The notes: generated by a model not told the origin, from the letters alone. DNA of 52,070 nt from Clostridium sp. CAG:571 (GCA_000434015.1 HF999502.1:1-52070), one strand, 5' to 3'; shown: positions 28,715 to 38,001, numbered from the stretch's first letter. Numbers and translations are program-made.

Positions 28715-30806
28715 ATGGCAGATAAATTAATTATAGTGGAATCACCAGCAAAAGCAAATACTATAAAAAAGTTCTTAGGTGGTAATACAAAAGTAGTAGC
28801 CTCTATGGGACATATAAGAGATTTGCCAAAATCAAAGCTAGGTGTAGATATAGAGCATGACTTTGAACCTGAATATATTAATATTAGAGGAAAAGGAGAT
28901 TTAATTAAAAGTTTAAAAAAGGAAGCTAAAAGAGCAAAAATAGTGTACCTTGCAACTGACCCTGACCGTGAAGGAGAAGCAATAGCGTGGCATTTAGCAC
29001 ATATTTTAGATATTCCAGAAGATAGTATATGCAGAGTAACTTTTAATGAAATTACAAAAGAAGCTGTAAAAACTTCAATTAAAAATCCAAGAAAAATAGA
29101 TAAAAATCTAACAGATGCACAGCAAGCAAGAAGAGTTCTAGATAGAATTGTTGGATATAAAATAAGTCCAATTCTTTGGAAAAAGGTAAAAACAGGATTA
29201 TCTGCTGGTAGAGTTCAATCTGTTGCAGTTAAACTAATAGTAGATAGAGAAAATGAAATTGAAAATTTTAAACCAGAAGAATATTGGAATATTTATGCAA
29301 ATTTATTAGAAGAAAAATCTAAAAAAAGTTTTATAGCAAAATTCTATGGTAAAGATGGCAAAAAAGTAGAAATACATTCTAAAGAAGAAGTAGATGAAAT
29401 ATTAAAGAATATAAATAATGAAGAATTTATAGTAGATGATGTAAAAAGAAGTCAAAAAAAGAGAAATCCAAGTCCGCCATTTACTACAAGTACAATGCAA
29501 CAAGAAGCTTCAAGAAAGATAAACTTTACTTTAAAAAAGACAATGTCTGTTGCACAAGGTTTGTATGAAGGTGTAAAAGTTGAAGGAAAAGGTACAATTG
29601 GTTTAATTACTTATATGAGAACAGATTCTACAAGAATTTCAGAAGAAGCAAGAAGATTTGCAAAAGAACATATTGTAAGTAAATATGGTGAAAATTATTA
29701 TGAAAATAGATATTTTAAAACAAAAGATAATTCTCAAGATGCGCATGAGGCAATAAGACCAACATATATAGAATTAGAACCAGATAAAATAAAAGAATCT
29801 TTAACAAATGATCAGTATAAATTATATAAATTAATTTACAATAGGTTTATAGCAAGCCAGATGGCAGCAGCTGTATATGATACAGTTTCTGCAAGTATTG
29901 GTGTAAATAGTTATTTATTTAAGGCAAATGGTCAAAATTTAAAATTTAAAGGATTTATGACTTTATATGTAGAAACTTTAGATAATGAAGAAGATAGCGA
30001 AAACACTACAATTCCAGAGTTGGAAAAAAATCAAGAAGTGGTAAATAAAAAAATAGAAACAAAACAAAGTTTTACAGAACCACCTCCAAGATATACAGAA
30101 GCAAGTCTTGTTAAAGTTTTAGAAGAAAAGGGAATAGGAAGACCAAGTACATATTCGCCAACAATTACAACAATACTGGAAAGAAGATATATAGAAAAAA
30201 ATCAAAAGCAATTAGTACCAACAGATTTAGGAAAGATTGTTAATAAACTACTTACAGAAAATTTTACAGATATTGTAAATGTAGAATTTACAGCAAAAAT
30301 AGAAAATGAATTTGATGAAATTGCTGAAGGAAATGTAAGATGGAAAAAGGTTATAGAGGATTTTTATGGGCCATTTAAAGTTACATTAGAAAAAGCAGAA
30401 AAAGAATTAGAACATGTAGAAATAAAAGATGAAGTATCAGATGTTCCATGTGATAAATGTGGAAGGATGATGGTTATAAAATATGGTAGATATGGAAAAT
30501 TTTTAGCATGTCCACGGATATCCTGAATGTAAAAATGCAAAGCCGATAGTAGAAACAATAGATGTTCCATGTCCAGTATGTGGAGGAAAAGTTCAAGTAA
30601 GAAAAACAAAAAGAAAGAGAAATTATTATATTTGCGAAAATAATCCAACATCTTGTGAATACATATCATGGAATAAACCAAAATTAGGAGAAAAATGGGT
30701 TAAAGAAGATAAAAAAGAAGATTCTCCAAAAGAAGAAAAAACAAAGACTAATAAAAAAGCAACCAAAACTGCTAAGACTACTAAAAAATCTAAAAAGAAA
30801 AAATAA
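28715..30806 (+). CDS. topA: DNA topoisomerase I, read through one CGG +1 shift
   Basis: Type IA topoisomerase that relaxes negative supercoils. AAGGAG precedes ATG 28715. The Toprim domain opens with LIIVESPAKA and has DPDREGEAIAWHLA; SAGRVQS follows, and the catalytic tyrosine is in YMRTDSTRIS near residue 300. At 30515-30517 an in-frame CGG lies inside the first C-terminal zinc finger. Skipping the C gives CPGYPECKNAKPI, matching the conserved C-x-G-Y-P-x-C of TopA, then a second cysteine cluster and a Lys-rich tail ending at TAA 30804-30806. 2092 minus 1 bases gives 696 residues, normal for the family. Reading CGG as arginine would give a 603-residue form that breaks the zinc finger and lacks the tail. 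Confidence 0.93.
30515..30517 (+). other. CGG +1 shift site, TopA Gly601
   Basis: CCA is followed by CGG-A; skipping C gives Gly in C-P-G-Y-P-E-C, a conserved glycine of the TopA zinc finger. The zero frame ends at TGA three codons later. Confidence 0.93.
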
Positions 30807-30940
30807 AATAATAATATATAAATTAAATTGATATATAGAAATTGTTGATGCTTAAACAATTTTTATATAAATTTTTAACTAGCAAATTAAAAATAAGTTT
30901 TAGAAAAAGAAAAATTTAAAAAATTATCAGAAATATTTTG

Positions 30941-30976
30941 AGATGGATAAGAAAAAAATTATCCATCTTATTTTTT
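30941..30976 (+). terminator. Terminator downstream of topA
   Basis: AGATGGATAA (30941-30950) pairs with TTATCCATCT (30959-30968), followed by TATTTTTT. It lies 135 bases after the topA stop; nothing else is seen in 30807-30940. Confidence 0.88.
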
Positions 30977-31089
30977 AGTAAAAAAATAGAAACAAATAAA
31001 ATAATTTAAATAATTGAATAATAAATAGTTTTAAATCAAACAATAATAATTAAAAGAATATTTTTTTAAAAAGGGTTAGGATAAGTGAA

Positions 31090-31335
31090 ATGAGAGTCTC
31101 TTGGATAAAGTATGAAAAAGACAAAGAAAGTTTTAAAATGCCAGAAAAGCTGGGATTTGATGTTTTTAAATTAAAAGAGTTGGAAGATACAGATAAAAAA
31201 ATTAAGGAATTAATAGAAGAAAATTATAAAGCTATAATAGTTTCTAATGAAGTCGCAGCTTTTTCAGAAGATATAATAAAAAAATACAAGTATGATACAG
31301 ATATTAGTATTATAATTTCACAAAGAAAAGAATAG
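31090..31335 (+). CDS. Small protein resembling V-ATPase subunit F fold
   Basis: An 81-residue protein with a weak AGGAT site before ATG 31090. The central part, with K-E-L-I-E-E-N-Y-K-A-I-I-V-S-N-E-V-A and an I-S-I-I-I-S strand near the end, resembles the short alpha/beta ATP-synthase F-type (PF01990-like) domain. No other V-ATPase genes are nearby, so it is unlikely to be part of a rotary ATPase here. Its position just before the spore gene yyaC may hint at a sporulation role. The fold assignment is tentative. Confidence 0.5.
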   Translation: MRVSWIKYEKDKESFKMPEKLGFDVFKLKELEDTDKKIKELIEENYKAIIVSNEVAAFSEDIIKKYKYDTDISIIISQRKE

Positions 31336-31521
31336 TAAAAAATAAATGAGCATAAAAATTAATAAAAAGCATAAGATGGCAATAAGAAATTTTATATAAA
31401 AATAGTATTAAATAAAAAATATAAATATGTGAAGTTTTTTATATTTAAAATAGATATACTACAAGTATTTATATATAAAGATTTAGGGAGTATAAGAGCT
31501 AATATTTAATAGGAGGTTTTT

Positions 31522-32109
31522 GTGGATTATAAAAATATAAAAAATATAAAAGATGTAAAATATAATAAATTTATATGCGATTTTTATAATGAATTAAAAA
31601 AATTTAATAATGAATATTCTAAATTTATATTTTTATGCATTGGTACAGATAGGATGACTGGAGATTGTTTTGGGCCGTTAGTTGGAAGCAAGATAAAAAA
31701 GGGAATCAGTAATAATAACAATTGCATAATTTATGGAGATTTAACAGAACCTTTAATATACTACAATATAGGAGAAAAGATAAAAGAGATAAATGAAAAT
31801 TACAAAAATTCATGTGTGATTGCTATAGATGCTGCTCTTTCAAGTGAGAAAAATATTGGAAAAATTTTGGTGAAAACGGGAGGATTAAAAACAGGAAGAG
31901 CAATTAATAAATTTAATAAAGAAATTGGACATATTAGTATAAAGGCTATTATTGGAAAAAATCATAAAAAATTGGATAAAAATATGCAATTATTACAAAA
32001 TACATCTTTAAATTTTGTAATGGAATTAGTGGATATTGTTTCTATGGGAATAATAGAAATATTAAATAATAGTGAAATAAATAATTTATCATATTTAAAA
32101 ATAAATTAA
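31522..32109 (+). CDS. yyaC: Spore protease-like protein YyaC
   Basis: A 195-residue member of the YyaC/DUF1256 family, related to the germination protease fold and found in endospore formers. GTG 31522 follows AGGAGG. Family hallmarks: CIGTDRMTGDCFGPLVG, then YGDLTEPL, the D-A-A-L-S segment around residue 105, and GHISIKAIIG. It probably acts on spore proteins, but no substrate is known to me. The following gene starts about 70 bases later with its own ribosome binding site. Confidence 0.85.
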   Translation: MDYKNIKNIKDVKYNKFICDFYNELKKFNNEYSKFIFLCIGTDRMTGDCFGPLVGSKIKKGISNNNNCIIYGDLTEPLIYYNIGEKIKEINENYKNSCVIAIDAALSSEKNIGKILVKTGGLKTGRAINKFNKEIGHISIKAIIGKNHKKLDKNMQLLQNTSLNFVMELVDIVSMGIIEILNNSEINNLSYLKIN

Positions 32110-32180
32110 ATTTGTATAAAATACCCAAAAAAGGAAAAAATCTATATATAAATTATCAATGTTTTATTTTGGAGGTATAT

Positions 32181-32537
32181 ATGGATATAAGTACTATGAA
32201 AAATATGGTTGTTTTAAGAGATTTACCATCAAATTTAATTGAAGAAGCAATAGTTGTACTAAAGGCAAATAAAAAAATAAAGAAGTTAGAATATAGTGAA
32301 AATAAATCGGAAAAATTTAAAAATTATAAAGAAAATAATAATAAGATAAATAAACAAGATTATATAATAAAGGAAGCAGAGTTTGTTATATCAAATTATA
32401 TTTCAAAAATAGAAAGTCAAGATATTAAAGGAAAAGAAGAATATAAAAAGTTAAAAGAAAAATATAAAAAATTAAAAGTGTGTACAATAGCAGTTACTGT
32501 TGTAATGATTATTAGTTTTGTAATCAATTTAATTTAA
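32181..32537 (+). CDS. Small tail-anchored unknown protein
   Basis: A 118-residue protein. GGAGG at 32171-32175 sets the start at ATG 32181; a longer frame opening at TTG 32112 has no ribosome binding site. The protein is Lys/Asn/Glu-rich and probably helical or coiled-coil (about residues 70-95), with a single C-terminal membrane helix (VCTIAVTVVMIISF) and almost nothing after it. It would face the cytoplasm as a tail-anchored protein. It lies between yyaC and the spoIVF pair, so a sporulation role is possible but only by position. Confidence 0.6.
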   Translation: MDISTMKNMVVLRDLPSNLIEEAIVVLKANKKIKKLEYSENKSEKFKNYKENNNKINKQDYIIKEAEFVISNYISKIESQDIKGKEEYKKLKEKYKKLKVCTIAVTVVMIISFVINLI

Positions 32538-32615
32538 AATCAATATTTGCATAAAACATCTCTTTAAAGAATATACATTAAATAATAAATTAACAAAGGA
32601 AGAGGTGTTTTTATT

Positions 32616-33542
32616 ATGGAAAGAATAATGAGCCAAGAAGAAAGAATAAGAAGAGCAGAAGAGATTTATCAAAGAAGAAAAAGTCAAGGGGTCAGATTAA
32701 CAGGTGATTCTGTTAATTTAGGAGGAAAACCAGAATTTTCACTTTTTAAAAGATTAATTTTAAAAATAATAATTTGTGTCATTATTTATTCTTTATTTTA
32801 TTTTGTAAAAAATTCTGATCATTTATTTTCAAGAGACATATTAAATAAAACAAATGAAATTTTAGCTTATGATATGAATTTTAGAGAAATATATAATAGA
32901 ATAAATGGCTATTTAAAAAAATTTAATCTAGAAAAAAGTATTAATATTGTTAATGAAGAAAATAGTGATAAAACAAAAGAAAATATGAAGGATGATAAAG
33001 AAAATAGTGGTGAAGAAAAAAGTAATAATGAAAATGCTGAACAAAATAATAATGTTGTAGAAGGAGGTATTGGCGGCGGAAACGAAGTGGAAGTTAAAGA
33101 TGAAGCAGAGGAAAAGCAAACAAGTCAAATGGAGATAGATGCTAAATATATTAAAGATAATTATAATTTAGATATTCCGTTACAAGGTACTGTTACATCA
33201 AGATTTGGAATAAGAACACCAAATAATATAGTGTCTGCAAATCATGCAGGAATAGATATAGGTGCAAATGAAGGAACTAAAATTGTTGCAGCTATGGATG
33301 GTGAAGCAACACTAGTTTCACAAGAAGGTGATTATGGAAATCATATAAAAATTACAAATGGAAATGTAACAACATTATATGCACATTGTAAATCTTTATA
33401 TATAAACCAAGGAGATAAAATAAGTAAAGGAATGGAAATAGCAGAAGTTGGTTCAACAGGAAGAGCAACTGGTCCACATTTACACTTTGAAATTAGAGCT
33501 TATGATAGATTAGTAAATCCAGAATATGTGCTAAAGTTTTAA
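32616..33542 (+). CDS. spoIVFA: M23-domain membrane protein, SpoIVFA-like
   Basis: A 308-residue protein with a site AGAGGTG before ATG 32616. A cytoplasmic head (1-45) with an E-E-R-I-R-R-A-E-E coiled stretch is followed by one membrane helix (about 46-65), an Asn/Glu-rich linker (about 110-175) and a C-terminal LytM/M23 peptidase domain with SRFGIR, HAGIDIG, LYAHC and PHLHFEIR. The zinc ligands (H..D and HLH) appear intact, so hydrolase activity is possible. In Bacillus, SpoIVFA has this architecture and holds the protease SpoIVFB inactive in the outer forespore membrane. The next gene, 18 bases downstream, is the SpoIVFB homologue, which supports the assignment. SpoIIQ-type M23 protein is the alternative. 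Confidence 0.78.
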   Translation: MERIMSQEERIRRAEEIYQRRKSQGVRLTGDSVNLGGKPEFSLFKRLILKIIICVIIYSLFYFVKNSDHLFSRDILNKTNEILAYDMNFREIYNRINGYLKKFNLEKSINIVNEENSDKTKENMKDDKENSGEEKSNNENAEQNNNVVEGGIGGGNEVEVKDEAEEKQTSQMEIDAKYIKDNYNLDIPLQGTVTSRFGIRTPNNIVSANHAGIDIGANEGTKIVAAMDGEATLVSQEGDYGNHIKITNGNVTTLYAHCKSLYINQGDKISKGMEIAEVGSTGRATGPHLHFEIRAYDRLVNPEYVLKF

Positions 33543-33560
33543 AAAGGAGTTTGTTTTTTT

Positions 33561-34220
33561 ATGCAAATAAAAGTAGATTTGAAGATTTTTATAGCAATAT
33601 TGATTTTTTTATTAACTGAACAGTTGAATATATATATTGTATTTATGTTATTTGCAATAATACATGAGCTTGGGCATGTATTAACTGGAATTATACTAGG
33701 ATTTAAGCCAAAGAATATAGAAGTTTTACCAATAGGAATATCAGCGTGTTTTTATATGCAATGTGATGACTATAATAAAAAAATTAATTATGCAAATAGA
33801 TTTGTACTAAAAAAAGTTATTATTTCATGTGCTGGACCAATTACTAATTTTATAATAGCAATAATTTTTTATTTTTTTGATTTCTCAATTTTTAATATAT
33901 CTAGAGAATTCATAATTTATACTAATTTAATAATAGGAATTTTTAATTTAATACCAATATATCCATTAGATGGAGGAAGAATAATTAAAAATATTTTACA
34001 TATAAAAATTGGTCTAAAAGAGTCATATAAATATACTAAAATAATAGCTAATTTAAGCATTATAATTTTAACAATATTTTCTAGTATGGCCATTTTGTAT
34101 TTAAAAAATATATCAATAGTATTAATATTAATTTATTTATGGGGGATTGTTATTATTCAAAATAAAAAATATGAATCAAAAATGAATATTTATAAGATGC
34201 TAGAAAAAAATGAAGTCTAA
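33561..34220 (+). CDS. spoIVFB: Site-2 intramembrane metalloprotease, SpoIVFB-like
   Basis: A 219-residue M50-family protease with about five or six membrane segments. AAGGAG precedes ATG 33561. The zinc motif HELGH is at residues 35-39 and the third ligand is in NLIPIYPLDGGRI. The short length, without PDZ domains, fits SpoIVFB, which cleaves pro-sigma-K in the mother cell, rather than RseP. Pairing with the M23 protein upstream reproduces the spoIVF operon. No sigK gene is in the window. Confidence 0.85.
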   Translation: MQIKVDLKIFIAILIFLLTEQLNIYIVFMLFAIIHELGHVLTGIILGFKPKNIEVLPIGISACFYMQCDDYNKKINYANRFVLKKVIISCAGPITNFIIAIIFYFFDFSIFNISREFIIYTNLIIGIFNLIPIYPLDGGRIIKNILHIKIGLKESYKYTKIIANLSIIILTIFSSMAILYLKNISIVLILIYLWGIVIIQNKKYESKMNIYKMLEKNEV

Positions 34221-34222
34221 AA

Positions 34223-34256
34223 TAGCAGATATAAAAATTGTATTTTATATCTGCTA
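34223..34256. terminator. Terminator between spoIVFB and mscL (convergent)
   Basis: TAGCAGATATAAAA (34223-34236) and TTTTATATCTGCTA (34243-34256) form a perfect 14-bp stem with a 6-base loop. Confidence 0.88.
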
Positions 34257-34340
34257 AAATTGCAAAATAGAAATCTCATTAAAAAGTAAGTTATAAAAAT
34301 TAATATATAATAATTTTTATACAAATTAACAAAAGCAAGA

Positions 34341-34844
34341 TTAATCTTCAGTATCTTTTGGTACAGGTAAATCTGATGTACAATGTGGACATTTTGTGGC
34401 ATTATAATTTATTTCAGAAAAACAGTATGGACAAATCTTAGTAGAAGGAGTCTCTTCTTTATCATCTTTATTATTTGATTTGCTATTTTTAGTTTTTAAT
34501 ATATTTTTTGTTTTATTATTTATTTTGTTTAATTCATTTTTGGCTAATTTTTCCATCTTTTTATTTATACTATTTGCAGATTTTAAAGCAATAAAAATAG
34601 AAAAAGCAATAATAAGAAAGTCTATAACAGCAGTGATAAATGATCCATATTTTATAGAAGCACTTCCTACTGTAAAAGTTAAGTCAGAAAAATCTACTTT
34701 CCCAGTAAAAATTGATACAGCGGGCATTATAATATCATTAACCAATGATGTAACAATTTTTTGAAAAGCTCCACCAATAATAACACCTATTGCCATATCC
34801 ATCATATTTCCACGAGTAGCAAATTCTTTAAATTCTTTTAGCAT
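34341..34844 (-). CDS. mscL: Large-conductance mechanosensitive channel MscL with zinc-ribbon tail
   Basis: Pressure-relief channel of the inner membrane. 167 residues from the ATG at 34844, 11 bases after AAGGAG; a longer frame to 34874 lacks a site. The N-terminal MLKEFKEFATRGNMMDMAIGVIIG is cut here as FKEFATRGN, the TM1 pore segment, and a second helix lies near residues 60-85. Unusually, the C-terminus carries a Lys/Asn-rich linker and a four-cysteine zinc ribbon (Cys138, 141, 152, 155), absent from E. coli MscL. The gene is monocistronic and converges on spoIVFB. Confidence 0.92.
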   Translation of the reverse strand: MLKEFKEFATRGNMMDMAIGVIIGGAFQKIVTSLVNDIIMPAVSIFTGKVDFSDLTFTVGSASIKYGSFITAVIDFLIIAFSIFIALKSANSINKKMEKLAKNELNKINNKTKNILKTKNSKSNNKDDKEETPSTKICPYCFSEINYNATKCPHCTSDLPVPKDTED

Positions 34845-35038
34845 AATAAAACACTCTCCTTTTTTCATAATCATATATTACTGTAAATGTAGAAAAAAGT
34901 CAAATAAAAGAGAAATAAAGTTATATTTATAAAAAAATATTTTAGATATAATAGGATTGCTATTTATATTTTAGTAGTATAAAATTATAAATAATTATAT
35001 GATAAAAAAATAAAAATTGTTTTACAAAAGAGGCAAAT

Positions 35039-35488
35039 ATGGAATATAGTAAAGTTTTAAAAGAAGTATATGAAATTTTAAAAAATTCAGAAGATAAAAT
35101 ACAAAAAAAAATACCTATTAAATTTTATACATTTCTAAAAGAAAATATGGATACTGATTATCAAGTGAATATAGATTATTCAAAAGAAAATTGGGAAGAT
35201 GAATTGTGTGACGATACAAAAGGTATTCTTGCATTAATTTATAAGGATTATTTGGTTGATTCTAAAACAAGAGAAGAATTAATAAAATTGGAAAAGGAAG
35301 AAGAAAAAAAGCAAAAATTAATAAAAGAAAAACAATATAATGTAGATGATATATTTAAAAGGAATAAATATGATGATGAAACATTTAACAAAGAAAAAGA
35401 TAAGCCAAAAGAAATTATATCAATAAATAAAATACCATGGTATAGAAAAATATATAATAAAATAATAAAAATATTTAAAAAAGCATAA
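35039..35488 (+). CDS. Unknown charged protein upstream of rpsF
   Basis: A 149-residue protein that I do not recognise. AGAGG precedes ATG 35039. The N-terminal half (1-80) looks like a small helical domain; E-N-W-E-D-E-L-C and the following D-D-T-K-G-I-L-A-L-I-Y segment are its most distinctive part. The second half is Lys/Glu-rich and ends in a basic aromatic tail (PWYRKIYNK, then KIFKKA), possibly a membrane-surface helix. Lone gene; no functional clue from context. Confidence 0.6.
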   Translation: MEYSKVLKEVYEILKNSEDKIQKKIPIKFYTFLKENMDTDYQVNIDYSKENWEDELCDDTKGILALIYKDYLVDSKTREELIKLEKEEEKKQKLIKEKQYNVDDIFKRNKYDDETFNKEKDKPKEIISINKIPWYRKIYNKIIKIFKKA

Positions 35489-35582
35489 TGTGATAAAAAT
35501 GTATTATATAATAATATAGTAATAGTAAAAAAGTAGAACAAAAAATTAATACTTAATATACATAATAAAATTTAGAAAGGGC

Positions 35583-35611
35583 TTGCATTTGCCTAAAAGA
35601 TGTGATAAAAT
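35583..35611 (+). promoter_or_regulatory. Promoter of the rpsF-ssb-rpsR operon
   Basis: TTGCAT (35583-35588), a 17-base spacer with TGTG just before the -10, and TAAAAT (35606-35611), about 90 bases upstream of rpsF. Confidence 0.7.
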
Positions 35612-35701
35612 ACATCCATTGGAAAAATTTATAATGTTTTTCTAATCCTTACTTACACAAAAAATGTGTAGGTTATAAATCCACGAGGAGGTGAAAGAAT
35701 A
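35612..35701 (+). promoter_or_regulatory. Probable S6:S18 ribosomal-protein leader
   Basis: The 5' leader contains a TTACACA/TGTGTAG hairpin (about 35652-35673) close to the AGGAGGTG site. Leaders bound by S6:S18 are known upstream of rpsF in many bacteria. The class assignment comes mainly from position; the diagnostic bulge is not verified. Confidence 0.4.
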
Positions 35702-35986
35702 ATGAATAAATACGAAAGTGTTGTCATTATTAATCCAACTGTAGACGAAGAAGGAGTTAAATCTCTAGTAGCAAAATTTACAGATTTGATTAATACTGAT
35801 GGAAAAGTAGAAAAAGTTGATGATTTAGGAAAAAGAAAATTAGCTTATGAAGTAAAAAAACAAAAAGAAGGATATTACCAAGTATTCAATTTTGAAGCTA
35901 ATCCTGAATTAATAAAAGAACTTGAAAGAAACTATAGAATTACAGACGAAATAATAAAATTCATGACAATTAAAGTTGATGAATAA
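35702..35986 (+). CDS. rpsF: 30S ribosomal protein S6
   Basis: A 94-residue ribosomal protein that pairs with S18 on the small-subunit platform. ATG 35702 follows GGAGGTG. Typical start M-N-K-Y-E-S-V-V-I-I, the D-L-G-K-R-K-L-A-Y-E-V block and the E-R-N-Y-R-I-T-D motif are all present. First gene of the conserved rpsF-ssb-rpsR operon. Confidence 0.98.
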   Translation: MNKYESVVIINPTVDEEGVKSLVAKFTDLINTDGKVEKVDDLGKRKLAYEVKKQKEGYYQVFNFEANPELIKELERNYRITDEIIKFMTIKVDE

Positions 35987-36028
35987 TTATATGGGGCCTT
36001 TAATTATTAGAAAGGTAAGGTAAATAAT

Positions 36029-36454
36029 ATGAACAAAGTAATTTTAATGGGAAGATTAACAAGAGATCCAGAAGTGAGATATACACAAACAAATAATACT
36101 TTAGTTGCTTCATTTTCACTTGCTGTAAATAGAAGATTTGCACGTCCAGGAGAAGAAAGACAAGCAGACTTTATTAATATAGTTGCATGGAGTAAACTAG
36201 GAGAATTTTGTAGTAAATATTTTAAGAAAGGTCAACAAGTTGGTATTATAGGAAGAATACAAACAAGAAGTTGGGATGATGAACAAGGTCAAAAGCATTA
36301 TGTAACAGAAGTAATTGCTGAAGAAGCTTATTTTGCAGATAGCAAAAGAGATGGAGATTCTTCTGCAAACTTTGATGCAACTTTTGGTGCAATGCCATCA
36401 TCAAACTCAGGATCAGATTTCGAAATATCATCAGGAGATGACCTACCATTTTAA
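36029..36454 (+). CDS. ssb: Single-stranded DNA-binding protein
   Basis: A 141-residue SSB that coats single-stranded DNA in replication and repair. OB-fold motifs MNKVILMGRLTRDPEVR and F-I-N-I-V-A-W are visible. A Ser/Gly-rich linker leads to the conserved acidic tip DDLPF that recruits partner proteins. It lies 42 bases after rpsF and 21 before rpsR, as in other Firmicutes. Confidence 0.98.
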   Translation: MNKVILMGRLTRDPEVRYTQTNNTLVASFSLAVNRRFARPGEERQADFINIVAWSKLGEFCSKYFKKGQQVGIIGRIQTRSWDDEQGQKHYVTEVIAEEAYFADSKRDGDSSANFDATFGAMPSSNSGSDFEISSGDDLPF

Positions 36455-36475
36455 TTAAAGATAGGGGGGAATAAA

Positions 36476-36754
36476 ATGGCAGACAAGAAAAATAATAGAA
36501 GAAATAACAGAAACAATGATGAAGATTACAATCCAAAATTCAGAAAAATGAGAAAAAAGGTATGTCCTTTATGTAAAGATAAAAATTTAGTTTTAGATTA
36601 TAAAAATCCAGAACAATTAAAGAAATTTATTAACGATAAAGGTAAAATATTACCTAGAAGAGCAACAGGAGCTTGTGCAAAACATCAAAGAGATATAACT
36701 CTTGCAATAAAAAGATGTAGACAAATTGCTATGCTTCCATATACTCAAGAGTAA
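36476..36754 (+). CDS. rpsR: 30S ribosomal protein S18
   Basis: A 92-residue protein; AGGGGGG precedes ATG 36476. An Asn/Arg-rich head is followed by VCPLCKDKN (a Cys-x2-Cys pair), the D-Y-K-N-P-E-Q-L-K-K-F block, L-P-R-R-A-T-G and the end R-Q-I-A-M-L-P-Y. A terminator follows directly. Confidence 0.98.
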   Translation: MADKKNNRRNNRNNDEDYNPKFRKMRKKVCPLCKDKNLVLDYKNPEQLKKFINDKGKILPRRATGACAKHQRDITLAIKRCRQIAMLPYTQE

Positions 36755-36763
36755 TAAATAAGA

Positions 36764-36804
36764 AAGCTGTAAGCATTAAAAAATGACTTACAGCTTATTT
36801 TTTA
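36764..36804 (+). terminator. Terminator of the rpsF operon
   Basis: AAGCTGTAAG (36764-36773) and CTTACAGCTT (36787-36796) form a perfect 10-bp stem followed by a T run. Confidence 0.9.
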
Positions 36805-36939
36805 TAAATTAAATATTAAAAATAATAAATTTTTTTATATTCGAACTTAGATAAAGTAAAAAAATCAGTTAAGTAATAATGTTTAAACAAATAAAATATG
36901 TAAATAATATTATTAATAAATAGTAGGAGTTGATTTATA

Positions 36940-37800
36940 ATGAAAGTGGGAATAGCTTTATCTGGGGGAGGAATAAGAGGTATAGCACATGCTGGAGTAT
37001 TAAAGGCTTTGGAAGAAAATGATATAAAAGTAGATATTATTGGAGGAACAAGTTGTGGTGCAATTGTAGCATCATTATATGCAATGGGATATTCTCCACA
37101 ATATATTTATATATTATTTAAAAGATATGGTAAGGAAATTGCTAAAATGAATACAAATCCTATTATATCTGGATTAAAGCACTTTATGCTAAATAAAAAG
37201 GTTTCACTAACAGGATTAAGAAGTGGAAAAAATGTAGAAAAACTTTATAATGAATATGCAAAAAGAAAAGGAATTAAACTTATAAAAGAAATAGAAATGC
37301 CAATTGTAATTCCTACTGTAGATATATCAGATTCAAAAGAATATGTGTTTACAAATTATATTCCAGAAAATGCAAAAAACAGTGCTCAATATATAACAGA
37401 TGTGCCAATAGGAAAAGCAGTTAGAGCAAGTAGCAGTTTTCCAGCGTTTTTTAGTCCTTGTAAAATACAAAAACATGCTTTTATGGATGGGGGTGTATTA
37501 GATAATATTCCAGTAAATGAAGTAAAAAAACAAGGTGCGGATAAAGTTATAGCTGTGAAATTTGATGCAGATGAAATTAATGAAGAAAGTAATATAATGG
37601 ATATAGTGATGAAAACAATTGATATAATGGGAAGTAAAATTTCAGAAGAAAGTTTAGAAATGAGTGATTTTATATTAAATGTTTATACTGATAAAACAGG
37701 ATTATTAGATATAGAAAAACTGGATAGTTGTTATAAATATGGCTATGATTGTGTTATGAAAAATATTGATAAAATAAAAGAAATATTAAATAAAAATTAG
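36940..37800 (+). CDS. Patatin-like phospholipase (RssA/YlbK type)
   Basis: A 286-residue cytoplasmic esterase-like protein; TAGGAG precedes ATG 36940. The oxyanion loop GGGIRGIAHAG begins at about residue 9, the nucleophile serine is in G-T-S-C-G (about 37-41) and the catalytic aspartate in DGGVLDNIP (about 183). This is the Ser-Asp dyad of patatin-like lipases that cleave acyl esters. The physiological lipid is unknown. Single gene, upstream of ktrB. Confidence 0.92.
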   Translation: MKVGIALSGGGIRGIAHAGVLKALEENDIKVDIIGGTSCGAIVASLYAMGYSPQYIYILFKRYGKEIAKMNTNPIISGLKHFMLNKKVSLTGLRSGKNVEKLYNEYAKRKGIKLIKEIEMPIVIPTVDISDSKEYVFTNYIPENAKNSAQYITDVPIGKAVRASSSFPAFFSPCKIQKHAFMDGGVLDNIPVNEVKKQGADKVIAVKFDADEINEESNIMDIVMKTIDIMGSKISEESLEMSDFILNVYTDKTGLLDIEKLDSCYKYGYDCVMKNIDKIKEILNKN

Positions 37801-37939
37801 ATAAGGTAAAAGTATAACAAAAAAGTATAAAAAAATGAAAAAATTGATATAAAATATTATTGAATAAAAGATAAAATAATCAGTTGAAAAATATGAAAAA
37901 GATTTTCATGTATCTAAACTGTAAGATGCCGAAAAATAG

Positions 37940-37968
37940 TTGAGATTATTAATAAAATATGTTAAAAT
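37940..37968 (+). promoter_or_regulatory. Putative ktrB promoter
   Basis: TTGAGA (37940-37945), a 17-base spacer and TAAAAT (37963-37968), 33 bases before ktrB. Confidence 0.6.
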
Positions 37969-38001
37969 AAATTTTATATTTGTAATAATAGAGGGAGAAT
38001 A

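Noticed and set aside
31090..31335. True V-type ATPase subunit
   Set aside because: No other V-ATPase genes are nearby and the protein is shorter than usual; only a fold resemblance is claimed.
32112..32180. N-terminal extension of the tail-anchored protein from TTG 32112
   Set aside because: GGAGG at 32171-32175 directly precedes ATG 32181, and no ribosome binding site lies before 32112.
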